64,000 nucleotides of DNA from Syntrophales bacterium. Lineage in GTDB: Bacteria; Desulfobacterota; Syntrophia; Syntrophales; UBA5619. Position numbers and translations under genes: made by a program. The notes beneath the pieces are model-generated. The model made no database searches. It was given only the letters and a program-made list of their open reading frames with translations, and was not told the origin of the DNA. The stretch spans positions 124,001-188,000 of the forward strand of contig JALNYO010000002.1 of the NCBI GenBank assembly GCA_023229765.1. The letters are read 5' to 3'. Shown piece by piece: positions 39,810 through 47,857 of this stretch. Numbering within the stretch: position 1 is the first letter of the stretch; every line of letters begins with the position of its first letter.

Positions 39810-41840
39810 ATGGTTAATCTGGAAAATCTGAGTGTAATCTATCGGGAGGGCGATCACGCCCTGCTTGCCATAGACAGGGCGACCTTAAGTCTGAAAGCGG
39901 GGCGGGTGACGGCGCTGGTTGGAGAGTCAGGCTCCGGGAAAACGACGATCGGAAACGCGCTCATGGGGCTGCTCCCGCAAAACGCCTCTGTTGAAGGCAG
40001 CATTCGCTTCCACGATACGGAATTGACCTCGCTTGACGAGGAGTCTTACCGCCAGATCCGCTGGCAAAAGGCGGCGATGGTTTTTCAAAACGGTGCGGCT
40101 GGTCTGAACCCCGTCCAGCGGATCGTCGAGCAGGTGGCGGAGCCGCTGATCTACCACCGGAACATGAAAAGGGAAGAGGCAGTGGAAATTGCCGGGGAGA
40201 GGCTGGCTTGCCTTGGTCTCTTTTCCGAAACGATCAACCGCTATCCCCACGAACTGAGCGGCGGGCAGGTGCAGCGGGCGCTGTTCGCGATGGCGCTTGT
40301 TCTCGATCCGGAGGTCTTGATTCTTGATGAGCCGACTTCCGCGATGGACGCAGCCTTGAAGGGCTTCATTGGCGGCATGATCAGTGATCTTAAGGAAAAG
40401 GGCGCGGCTATTCTGCTGATTTCCCATGATTTGGAGCTGGCGGCGAAGACGGCAGATGAGGCAGCATTGCTCTATCTGGGGCAAATCATGGAAATTCTTC
40501 CGGCTCGCGATCTATTGCTGCAACCTTTCCACCCCTACACGCGGGCCCTCGGCCGTTCCTTTCCCGCGATGGACGCAACCCGCGATCTCGGCGGGATGCG
40601 CGGCGACGCCTTCTACCGCTACACGCACGTCCATCGGCTGAAGGAAGGGGCCATGCAGCCCCATATCCATATCGCGACCGGCGGTGACAAGGAAGAGGGC
40701 GGTCATGCCCCGGCCTCCGGCTGTCTGTTTAGGTCGCGGTGCACCCAGGCGGTGGACGCTTGCCACAATTCCCATGTTCACCTCGCACCGGTCGGCGCTC
40801 ATCAGGTGCGCTGTCTGCGGGGCGGCATAGTCTATTTAATGAAGTTTGATAAAATAACAAAGAGTTATGGTACGTTAACTGCTCTTGAGTCTGCGGATCT
40901 GACGATTCATGCCGGAGAGATACTGTCGATCGTGGGGGAAACCGGCTCCGGGAAAACCACGCTGGCGATGATCGCCGCGGGTGCGCTTGCGCCTGATTCC
41001 GGGAAAAGGGAGTTCGCGGGACGCGACATGGACCAATGGATCAGGGAGGATCGCCTCTCCTTTTCTTCCCATATCGGAATTATCTACCAGAGTCCGGCGG
41101 AGTCAGTCAGTCACCGTTTCACCGCCTTCGACATCGTCGCCGAGCCGCTGCGAATACAGAAAAATAATCATCATCACACACATGCGCCTGCTCCTGATAC
41201 CCAGACAGTTGTTCATGCTCATCCGTTTGCTGCTGCACATCCCCCTGCATCTGATGACAGCGGGGATGCGCATGAGCAGGAATTGTGCCGCCGGGTACTC
41301 GCGGCGATGGCGGAAGCGCACCTGCCGGTTGAGCCCGATTTTCTGAAGCGCCACCCGCATGAGCTGAATATGGGAACCATCCAGCGCCTCTGCATTGCCC
41401 GCGCGCTCGTGCACGAACCGACGCTCGTTATCGCCGACGAGCCGACCAGCGCTCTCGATCCCAGCGTGCAGGCCAAGGTAATGAAAATGCTGCTCAATCT
41501 GCAGACGGAAAAGGGGCTGACGATGATTTTCGTCACCCATGACATCGCCCTGGCCCGCAAGATCAGCGACCGGATCTGCGTCATGCTTTCCGGCCGCATT
41601 GTCGAGATCGGTCCGGCGGCGAAGGTTGTCGGCAATCCCGGCCATCCCTACACAAGAGGTTTGATCGAGAGCGCCCGCGGCGGCAAACTGATGAAGCAGG
41701 CGGGCGCAAGGAATGCAACCGCCGGCGGCTGCCCGTTCGCCGATCGGTGCGACCGTCAGACCGATATTTGCCGCCGGGCTTTTCCGACCTCCGTCGAACT
41801 GAGCGGCGGATCGCATTTTGTTTGGTGCTTCAACCCGTGA
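39810..41840 (+). CDS. Fused double ATPase of a peptide/nickel-type ABC transporter with His-rich inserts
   Basis: 676 residues: two ABC ATPase domains in one chain (DppD-like 1-330, DppF-like from Met344). The first has Walker A VGESGSGKTT and a normal signature ELSGGQVQR. The second has Walker A VGETGSGKTT but an altered signature, ELNMGTIQR, instead of LSGGQ. Each domain ends with the Cys-rich oligopeptide tail (CLFRSRC...C; CPFADRC...C). Insertions rich in His occur at HVHRLKEGAMQPHIH and HHHTHAPAPDTQTVVHAHP (about 451-470), the latter between the Q-loop and signature. His clusters usually bind Ni or Zn, so metal sensing or storage is likely. It is the last gene of the operon. Confidence 0.9.
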   Translation: MVNLENLSVIYREGDHALLAIDRATLSLKAGRVTALVGESGSGKTTIGNALMGLLPQNASVEGSIRFHDTELTSLDEESYRQIRWQKAAMVFQNGAAGLNPVQRIVEQVAEPLIYHRNMKREEAVEIAGERLACLGLFSETINRYPHELSGGQVQRALFAMALVLDPEVLILDEPTSAMDAALKGFIGGMISDLKEKGAAILLISHDLELAAKTADEAALLYLGQIMEILPARDLLLQPFHPYTRALGRSFPAMDATRDLGGMRGDAFYRYTHVHRLKEGAMQPHIHIATGGDKEEGGHAPASGCLFRSRCTQAVDACHNSHVHLAPVGAHQVRCLRGGIVYLMKFDKITKSYGTLTALESADLTIHAGEILSIVGETGSGKTTLAMIAAGALAPDSGKREFAGRDMDQWIREDRLSFSSHIGIIYQSPAESVSHRFTAFDIVAEPLRIQKNNHHHTHAPAPDTQTVVHAHPFAAAHPPASDDSGDAHEQELCRRVLAAMAEAHLPVEPDFLKRHPHELNMGTIQRLCIARALVHEPTLVIADEPTSALDPSVQAKVMKMLLNLQTEKGLTMIFVTHDIALARKISDRICVMLSGRIVEIGPAAKVVGNPGHPYTRGLIESARGGKLMKQAGARNATAGGCPFADRCDRQTDICRRAFPTSVELSGGSHFVWCFNP

Positions 41841-42698
41841 TTATGCCGTCTGCAGCTCGCAGGCCATCAGGGTGTGCTTGCACAGGACCGAAGTGGTAAC
41901 GGAGCCGACGCCGGCGGGCACCGGGGATATCTTTGCCACGATGGGTTCGGCTTCGGCGAAATCGACATCGCCGCAGTATTTGCCCGGGTTGTCCGGATCG
42001 GCGTTAATGCCCACGTCAATCACTATCTGGCCGGCTTTGACGAAGTTGCCCTTGATCATTTTTGCTTTTCCCACGGCGGCAATCAGTATCTCACCGTCCT
42101 TGCAGACGTCCGGCAGATTTTCCGTCCGGGAATGACAGATGGTGACCGTGGCGTGTTCGCGCAGAAGCAGCATGGCAACCGGCTTGCCAACGACCAGCGA
42201 CCGGCCGACCACCGTGCATTTCTTACCCTTAAGCGGAACCTTGTAGTGGTGCAGCATCTCCATGCAGGCCGTCGGGGTGCAGGGCGCAAAGCCCGTGGGA
42301 TCGTCGGTAAAAACCTTCGCGGCGCCGCCGGTGGTCAGACAGTCCACATCCTTTTCCACGGGGATCAGCTCCCTGATCTTTCTGCCGTCAAGATGCTTCG
42401 GCAACGGGAAAAACATCAGGATTCCATGCACATCCTTTTTTGCGCCGACTCCGGTTACGGCCTTTTCCAGCGCGTCCTGCGCGATATCTTCCGGATATTC
42501 GAATACCTCGGACTCCATCCCGACGGCAGCGCAGGTCTTCTTCGCGCCGCCTTCATAAAAAAGATCGTCCGGCCTCGCGCCTACCCGGATTATCCCCAGT
42601 TTGGGGGATATGCCGCGCGCCTTCAATCCGGCTGCCTTTTGGGCAAGTTCCGCGTTTATCGCATCAGCTACAGGTTTCCCTTTAAGAATCTCCGCCAT
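41841..42698 (-). CDS. folD: Methylenetetrahydrofolate dehydrogenase (FolD family)
   Basis: 285-residue C1-folate enzyme. It has the Rossmann motif VVGRSLVVGKPVAMLLL, NADP-site CHSRTENL, and TTGGAAKVFTDDPTGFAPCTPTACMEMLHHY. The catalytic-lysine region differs from classical FolD: IRVGARPDDLFYEGGAKKTCAAVG replaces VG--PAS--YV--K, and QLPLP is FFPLP. With fchA beside it, it may work only as a dehydrogenase, leaving the cyclohydrolase step to FchA. Its stop is directly next to the convergent ATPase gene, with no bases between. It follows fchA by 11 bases. Confidence 0.9.
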   Translation of the reverse strand: MAEILKGKPVADAINAELAQKAAGLKARGISPKLGIIRVGARPDDLFYEGGAKKTCAAVGMESEVFEYPEDIAQDALEKAVTGVGAKKDVHGILMFFPLPKHLDGRKIRELIPVEKDVDCLTTGGAAKVFTDDPTGFAPCTPTACMEMLHHYKVPLKGKKCTVVGRSLVVGKPVAMLLLREHATVTICHSRTENLPDVCKDGEILIAAVGKAKMIKGNFVKAGQIVIDVGINADPDNPGKYCGDVDFAEAEPIVAKISPVPAGVGSVTTSVLCKHTLMACELQTA

Positions 42699-42709
42699 TT
42701 ATTCTCTCC

Positions 42710-43342
42710 TTATTTTTTCAGTTTGGAAATAACCAGATCAAGGGTTTCATCCGCCAGCTTTGATCCGTCGGCCAGAAGCTTGTTCATTTCCGCACGCGTT
42801 TTTTCCAGAAAAACCGGATCCTTGATGGTGTTCAAATTGATTATCACATTCAGGCTGCCGGCGATGAGCGCGCTCTTCAGAAAAATCACGCCGCAGCCTA
42901 CGTCGGAAATGGCGAGCATGCTGCCGATTTGCCCCATGCGGCTGTGGATCTTTATCCCTTCATAGGCGCTCCGCATGATCTCCAGCGGAACCGAGCAGGC
43001 AATCTTGCTGCACTCCTCGATGGTCGCCTCTTTCTGCTTAAGTTGCTCCGGCGTGTCTTTTGGCAATCCATAAGCCTTTGAAAGGGGACCGAAAACCTCC
43101 GCGTCTTTATCTACAAGGCCTTGAAGCTGTTCGATCACGGCATCGCCGCGTTTAAGGAGTTCCTGCACCTCGCCTTCAACCTCTGCGTACTTCTTTTTGC
43201 CGGTGGTAAGATTGCCCACCATGTTGCTGAGGCACATCCCGATGGCCCCTCCCAGCGCGGCTGCTCCTCCGCCGCCGGGCACGGCAGCCTTGGAAGCGAG
43301 TTCGGACAAAAAACTTTTACATGAATTATCAAGCATCGCCAT
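42710..43342 (-). CDS. fchA: Methenyltetrahydrofolate cyclohydrolase (FchA family)
   Basis: 210 residues of the formiminotransferase-cyclodeaminase fold, used in acetogens and syntrophs to convert methenyl-THF to formyl-THF. It has the Gly-rich PGGGGAAALGGAIGMCLSNMVGNLT motif near the N-terminus, KKKYAEVE, and a helical C-terminus with ISDVGCGVIFLKSALIAGSLNVIINL. It is first of a two-gene unit with folD. GGAGAAAACGACC precedes the ATG. Confidence 0.92.
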   Translation of the reverse strand: MAMLDNSCKSFLSELASKAAVPGGGGAAALGGAIGMCLSNMVGNLTTGKKKYAEVEGEVQELLKRGDAVIEQLQGLVDKDAEVFGPLSKAYGLPKDTPEQLKQKEATIEECSKIACSVPLEIMRSAYEGIKIHSRMGQIGSMLAISDVGCGVIFLKSALIAGSLNVIINLNTIKDPVFLEKTRAEMNKLLADGSKLADETLDLVISKLKK

Positions 43343-43393
43343 GGTCGTTTTCTCCTTCTATTTTTTTGATAAAAACCTATTTCTTCGCGGATG

Positions 43394-43423
43394 GGTATAG
43401 AACGAGGGAAATTTGTATGTCAA
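43394..43423 (-). promoter_or_regulatory. Promoter for fchA-folD
   Basis: On the minus strand TTGACA (43418-43423), 18-base spacer, TATACC (43394-43399), 52 bases before fchA. Confidence 0.7.
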
Positions 43424-43639
43424 GGGATATTTGCCGGGGAATGGGTGTGCCGGCTAATGATTACTGGCCAATTATAGAGATTAAGCGCTGCTTTCACAGA
43501 TGCGGCAAAACTTAATACACTCAGCTTCTTGTCTTGGATAGTGAGAGAAAATCGCTCCTGCTCATACCAGACTTGCTTTCGGGATTAAGGGATGATAATC
43601 CTTGAAAAAAGTATTTTTCATGAAAGGAATTTTGTTTTT

Positions 43640-44578
43640 ATGGCAATGAAGGCAAAAATTGAGAATGTTGCGATTATCGGCGCCGGCGCCCTGGGAGGCG
43701 CTTATGCAAGCATTTTTTATGAGATGGACAAGCGGTGCGTATCGTTTATTGCCGCAGGCGAGCGCTATGAGCGGCTGCGGCGGGAGGGGATGGTTGTCAA
43801 CGGGAGGCCCTGCAACATTCCGGTTTCCCAGCCGGATGATTTTCTGCCTGCCGCAGATCTGATCATCGTTGCGGTAAAACAGCATCAGTTAGACGATGCC
43901 ATTCGCGACATGAAAATGCGGGTCGGGCCGCAGACTACAATCATCTCCGTCATGAACGGCATTGACAGTGAAAAGGCAATCGGCGCCGCGTACGGAAAGG
44001 AAAAAGTCCTGTATGCCGTCGCGGTAGGCATAGATGGCGTGCGGGCCGAAAATAGAGTTGATTTCCGGCAGCAGGGGAAGATCATATTTGGAGAAGCAGT
44101 GAATTCCTCTATTTCTGAGCGGGTGAGGCGGGTGCAGGATTTTTTCAACAGGGCGGGGATCGTTTTTGAAACGCCTTTGGACATGATCCGTATCCTCTGG
44201 TGGAAATTCATGATCAATGTGGGGATCAATCAGGCATCGGCTGTTTTGCGGGCGCCCTATGGCGTTTTCCAGCCCCCCGGGGAAGCCCGGGAACTGATGG
44301 AGTCGGCGATGCGGGAGGTGATCATGCTGGCCGGCAGGGAAAACGTATCCCTTTCCGAGGATGATATCAACGCCTGGGGGGTGGTTCTTGCCGGTCTGAA
44401 CCCGGCGGGAAAGACCTCGATGCTCCAGGATGTCGAGGCGGGCCGAAAAACGGAGGTGGAAATGTTTGCCGGCAAGGTTATTGAGCTGGGGGTGCGCCAC
44501 GGCGTTTCCACACCGGTGAACCAAAGACTGTCTGAGATGATTGGGGCGATTGAAGCGGCAACTGGCGACAGTCACTGA
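43640..44578 (+). CDS. Ketopantoate reductase family protein
   Basis: 312 residues from ATG 43640 (a start six bases on is also possible). N-terminal NAD(P)-binding VAIIGAGALGGAYASIFYEM, the AVKQHQLDDAI loop, and C-terminal helical domain with KFMINVGINQASAVLRAPYG and GRKTEVEMFAGKVIELGVRHGVSTPVNQ, including the conserved Lys and Asn of PanE. It probably reduces 2-dehydropantoate for pantothenate synthesis or a related 2-oxo acid. It is divergent from fchA, and a large palindrome follows its stop. Confidence 0.88.
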   Translation: MAMKAKIENVAIIGAGALGGAYASIFYEMDKRCVSFIAAGERYERLRREGMVVNGRPCNIPVSQPDDFLPAADLIIVAVKQHQLDDAIRDMKMRVGPQTTIISVMNGIDSEKAIGAAYGKEKVLYAVAVGIDGVRAENRVDFRQQGKIIFGEAVNSSISERVRRVQDFFNRAGIVFETPLDMIRILWWKFMINVGINQASAVLRAPYGVFQPPGEARELMESAMREVIMLAGRENVSLSEDDINAWGVVLAGLNPAGKTSMLQDVEAGRKTEVEMFAGKVIELGVRHGVSTPVNQRLSEMIGAIEAATGDSH

Positions 44579-44586
44579 CTATTTGT

Positions 44587-44640
44587 ATGAAAATCCCCCC
44601 ATCCCCCCTTTGCCAAAGGGGGGCAAGGGGGGATTTTCAT
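44587..44640. repeat. Large palindrome of C and G tracts after the ketopantoate-reductase gene
   Basis: Outer arms ATGAAAATCCCCCC (44587-44600) and GGGGGGATTTTCAT (44627-44640), inner arms CCCCCCTTT (44603-44611) and AAAGGGGGG (44615-44623). This AAAATCCCCCC type is a widespread repeat in many genomes and may double as a terminator. Confidence 0.8.
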
Positions 44641-44667
44641 GCTTCGTTGTGCCCCATGGGCATGGGG

Positions 44668-44776
44668 GTTTATATGAAAATAAAATTTGTGTAAACAATA
44701 TCAAAACGTTACATTGTGGCGTTTTTGGGGCTTCAGGCGACCGCCTGCGGACGCGACGGAGCGCGTCCCTCCAACT
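44668..44776 (+). repeat. Dispersed 110-bp repeat, copy 2
   Basis: Matches 18985-19096 read on the other strand. Shared frame: GLYENKI, then NNI, VFGAS and RSASLQ. It includes the GGACGCGACGGAGCGCGTCC hairpin. It lies in the 261-base gap between the ketopantoate-reductase gene and hcp. Confidence 0.8.
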
Positions 44777-44839
44777 GAAGGCAAAGGGGCAATTCAGACC
44801 CTGAGCCTCCAGCCTTCAGCTTCTTCGGAAAACAGGCGC

Positions 44840-46504
44840 TTATTTGCCTGCCATCATTGCTTCTATGTCATCCTGGACCGAACCAATCGGTTTGATGTTG
44901 AACTTCTCGACGAGCACATTGACTACCGCCGGGGAGAGAAAGGCCGGCAGCGTCGGACCAAGGCGGATGCCCTTCACGCCGAGGAAGAGCAAGGCGAGCA
45001 GAACGGCTACCGCCTTCTGTTCATACCAGGCGATGTCGTAGGAGATCGGCAGGTCGTTAATGTCGGCCAGTCCGAAGACCTCTTTGAGTTTCAGGGCGAT
45101 GACGGCCAGTGAATAGGAATCGTTGCACTGACCGGCGTCGAGGACGCGGGGAATCCCGCCGATGTCGCCGAGGTTGAGCTTGTTGTAGCGGTATTTCGCG
45201 CAGCCCGCCGTGAGTATAATCGTATCCTTCGGGAGATTTTCCGCGACCTCGGTGAAGTAACCGCGGCTCTTCTGGCGGCCGTCGCAGCCGGCCATCACGA
45301 CAAAGCGCTTTACCGCCCCCGATTTTACCGCGGCGATGACCTTGTCGGCCAGGGCCAGCACCTGATTGTGGGCAAAGCCGCCGACGATCGCGCCGGTTTC
45401 CAGTTCCTTCGGCGAGGCGCACTTTTTGGCAAGGGCGATCAGCTCAGAAAAATCCTTCGCGCCTCCCTGGGTGCGATCGGGAACATGCTTTGCCCCAGGA
45501 TAGCTGGGAACGCCGGTCGTAAACAGCCGGTTAAGATAGGTATTTTCCTTTCTCACAGGAATGAGGCAGTTGGTGGTAAGCAGGATCGGTCCGTTGAAAG
45601 ACTCGAATTCCTCGTTCTGATGCCACCAGGAACTCCCGTAGTTGCCGACGAAATGGCCGTACTTCTTGAAGGCCGGGTAGTAGTTGGCTGGGAGCATTTC
45701 CCCGTGTGTATAGACATCCACGCCGGTGTTTTCGGTCTGCTTAAGCAGCTCTTCCATGTCCTTCAGGTCGTGGCCGCTGATCAGGATGCCGGGGTTCTGG
45801 CGAACGCCGATATTGACGCTGGTGATTTCCGGATTGCCGTAAGCCGTGGTATTGGCCTCGTCCAAAAGCGCCATCGTGGTGACGGCGGTTCCGCCGGCCT
45901 TCATGACCAAGCCGACCATCTCATCCACCGACAGATCTTTGGTGGTCGAGGCGAGCGCCTCCATGATGAAGTCGTCGATCTCGTCCTTGTGAAATCCAAG
46001 CACCGCGGCATGTTCGGCATAAGCGGCCACGCCTTTGAGCCCGATTGTCAAGAGTTCCCTCAAGGAACGGACGTCCTCGTTTGCGGTCGCCAACGCCCCG
46101 ACGGTTTTGCCCTTTTCAATAAAGGCGGCTTCATCGTCGGCAGTCCAGGTCGTCGCTTCGGGCAGCGTTCCGTCAAAATCACGGCCGTTTTTGGCCTTCC
46201 AGGCGGCAAAGAATTTTTCCCGGAGCTGATTCCGGCGGCGGAGGGCCTCCCGGATCAGGGCGACAAAGCGCTCGTTATCCCAACCGGCGTTGGTGATGGT
46301 GGAAAATAGTCCCTGGGAGATAAAAACACTGTTAGTCCGGTCCGGGGCGCCCAACTCCTTGAGCTTTTCCCCATAAACCGCCATCCCCTTCAATACAAAT
46401 ATCAATGAATACTGCAAGTCGGCAGTTTCCTCCGGTTTTCCGCAAACCCCCTTGATCGTGCAGCCGCTGTTTTTGGCTGTCTCCTGACATTGAAAACAAA
46501 ACAT
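44840..46504 (-). CDS. hcp: Hybrid cluster protein (hydroxylamine reductase / NO reductase)
   Basis: 554 residues. N-terminal Cys ligands at 3, 6, 15 and 21 have the spacing of strict-anaerobe HCPs. The hybrid cluster ligands occur in GVAAYAEHA, ILISGHDLKDMEELLKQT, LLTTNCLIPV, TGVPSYPGAKHV, MAGCDGRQKSRGYFTEV, ILTAGCAKYRYNKL and DAGQCNDSYSLAVIA. It reduces NO or hydroxylamine in nitrosative-stress defence. GGAGAATAACC precedes the ATG. The DUF1858 protein gene upstream on the same strand is its usual partner. Confidence 0.97.
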   Translation of the reverse strand: MFCFQCQETAKNSGCTIKGVCGKPEETADLQYSLIFVLKGMAVYGEKLKELGAPDRTNSVFISQGLFSTITNAGWDNERFVALIREALRRRNQLREKFFAAWKAKNGRDFDGTLPEATTWTADDEAAFIEKGKTVGALATANEDVRSLRELLTIGLKGVAAYAEHAAVLGFHKDEIDDFIMEALASTTKDLSVDEMVGLVMKAGGTAVTTMALLDEANTTAYGNPEITSVNIGVRQNPGILISGHDLKDMEELLKQTENTGVDVYTHGEMLPANYYPAFKKYGHFVGNYGSSWWHQNEEFESFNGPILLTTNCLIPVRKENTYLNRLFTTGVPSYPGAKHVPDRTQGGAKDFSELIALAKKCASPKELETGAIVGGFAHNQVLALADKVIAAVKSGAVKRFVVMAGCDGRQKSRGYFTEVAENLPKDTIILTAGCAKYRYNKLNLGDIGGIPRVLDAGQCNDSYSLAVIALKLKEVFGLADINDLPISYDIAWYEQKAVAVLLALLFLGVKGIRLGPTLPAFLSPAVVNVLVEKFNIKPIGSVQDDIEAMMAGK

Positions 46505-46618
46505 GGTTATTCTCCTTTCGTTAAAAAGCGTTATTGTTGATGATATGCCGCTTGCCGGAAACTTGTCCGACTGATCACCTATGCGCCCGAGCAGACGTGG
46601 AAAAATCGGCTTCGTCTG

Positions 46619-46810
46619 CTACGGTTCCTGTGTGTCCCGGATGGCTCCGTTAATCTCGCGCGCGAGGTCGTCCAACTTATATCCGTATAGTTTCGCAGCG
46701 TCTTCCAAGGTGTGAAATCCCGCCGCCGGGCAGCCGACGCAGAGCATCATCCGTCTTATAAAGACATTTGTTGCCTGCGGATTTTGTTTAAGTAGATCGT
46801 TGATCGTCAT
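46619..46810 (-). CDS. DUF1858 / hybrid-cluster-associated redox disulfide protein
   Basis: 63 residues beginning MTINDLLKQNPQATNVFIRRMMLCVGCPAAGFHTLEDAA, with a CVGC pair that acts as a redox disulfide or metal site in the HCP-associated family. The longer frame from 46900 is unlikely. AAGGAG lies 15 bases before this ATG, farther than normal, so the real start could be a non-canonical codon nearer to it. The gene precedes hcp by 114 bases on the same strand. Confidence 0.8.
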   Translation of the reverse strand: MTINDLLKQNPQATNVFIRRMMLCVGCPAAGFHTLEDAAKLYGYKLDDLAREINGAIRDTQEP

Positions 46811-46884
46811 TTTATAAACATTAAGCTCCTTTTTTGTTCTAAGCTTCATTTTGATCGAACAATAATGCATTCCATGAAAGTTGT

Positions 46885-46902
46885 CTTTGCGCTGGCGCAA
46901 AG
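46885..46902. promoter_or_regulatory. 18-bp perfect palindrome upstream of the hcp locus
   Basis: CTTTGCGC-TG-GCGCAAAG. It lies 75 bases before the DUF1858 start in the gap between the hcp operon and the pilus cluster. A CRP/FNR-type regulator such as HcpR is a candidate binder, by location only. Confidence 0.5.
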
Positions 46903-47002
46903 AGTTGAAAAAAACTGGTTCATTATTTCATAAATATTTTGCGAACAGCCGGGTGAAAATATTCCACTCCTTGTAAGTCAATAGAAAAATTGTTTGTTTT
47001 TC

Positions 47003-47031
47003 TTGACACAACGATGGCTTTACCTTAGAGT
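47003..47031 (+). promoter_or_regulatory. Probable promoter of the MSHA-like pilus cluster
   Basis: TTGACA (47003-47008), 17-base spacer, TAGAGT (47026-47031). The leader to 47124 can form an AATAGC / GCTATT-closed structure near 47046-47088. No known riboswitch motif was recognised in it. Confidence 0.6.
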
Positions 47032-47123
47032 CCACCGATAAAAAGAATAGCCGGGGGCAGACTTGGTGAGGCCTGTCAGCCAGCTATTTACCTCCGCAAA
47101 TACTCAAAAAGGGATTTTAAGTC

Positions 47124-47843
47124 ATGGCGAAAAACAAGGATTTCTACGAAATCATCAGAGGTATTATATCACGCTGCCAAGCAGTTCCCTATGACAAGGA
47201 GCTGATAAAGGCTGAGATAATGAAGGAACTTCAGGTAAGCGATTATCCTTCCGCAATTGTCTCCTACCTGTGGGGAGCCTATTACAACCTCGACGGCGAT
47301 GCCCAAAAAGTATTTCTGGCAGGCGTTTTCTTTGAAATGAAAGAGCAGTATCCCAGTCTGTACGATTTTTTTTCCTTTTACTTCCAAAACAATACCCGTC
47401 GCCGGGGCTTTGACCGTAGGCTCGGTGAAAACCGCAGAAAAAGCTATTCCCTCGATTACTATAGTGGAAAATTTATTGAGAGGCGCTCGAAAAGGGAAAG
47501 AAGGAAAAGTCCCGAGACGAGGGAGGGCTGGACAAGGCTGGATCAATGGATAAGCGTTCCTTTCGAACCTGACGAGGCCTTTGCGGGGCAGGGGATGGGG
47601 ATGCGGCCACCCGCGCAGGAGGGAGCGTTTTCAGAAAATGATTTCTTCCGCAAGGAGTATATAAGTCTTTATAGTATTGAAATAATTCTCACCGCCTTGA
47701 CGGCGTACTTTGAAAGCTATATGCAGCCCGGACAAACGGCTTGGAAAGACGTTGTCAGCCCCGAAACGCTCAGGAGCGCCGAGACGGTTATGAAAAGGTT
47801 CATTGCGATGCTGGCAAAGGGTCAGAATGTAAACGCGAAGTAA
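47124..47843 (+). CDS. Hypothetical first gene of the pilus cluster with RR-repeat motifs
   Basis: 239 residues, soluble. N-terminal helices (FYEIIRGIISRCQAVPYDKELIKAEIMKEL), then a basic repeat region RRRGFDRRLGENRRKSYSL and FIERRSKRERRKSP (about 92-131) with RR pairs spaced by five to six residues, and a helical C-terminus (EIILTALTAYFESYM, SAETVMKRFIAMLAKG). I do not recognise the family. RR-repeats like these are seen in deltaproteobacterial proteins near motility genes. It stands where MshH lies in Vibrio MSHA clusters but is not similar to it. GGGATTTTAAGTC precedes the ATG. Confidence 0.75.
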   Translation: MAKNKDFYEIIRGIISRCQAVPYDKELIKAEIMKELQVSDYPSAIVSYLWGAYYNLDGDAQKVFLAGVFFEMKEQYPSLYDFFSFYFQNNTRRRGFDRRLGENRRKSYSLDYYSGKFIERRSKRERRKSPETREGWTRLDQWISVPFEPDEAFAGQGMGMRPPAQEGAFSENDFFRKEYISLYSIEIILTALTAYFESYMQPGQTAWKDVVSPETLRSAETVMKRFIAMLAKGQNVNAK

Positions 47844-47857
47844 ACAGGGTCTATAGC

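Noticed and set aside
41874..42965. A 363-codon plus-strand frame across folD and fchA
   Set aside because: Antisense to two clear genes and with no recognisable domain.
44587..44640. CRISPR-like or phage-related palindrome
   Set aside because: A single palindrome of C and G tracts of a widespread type, with no repeat-spacer array; no CRISPR array was seen anywhere in the window.
45368..46309. A 313-codon plus-strand frame opposite hcp
   Set aside because: Shadow frame of a well-supported gene.
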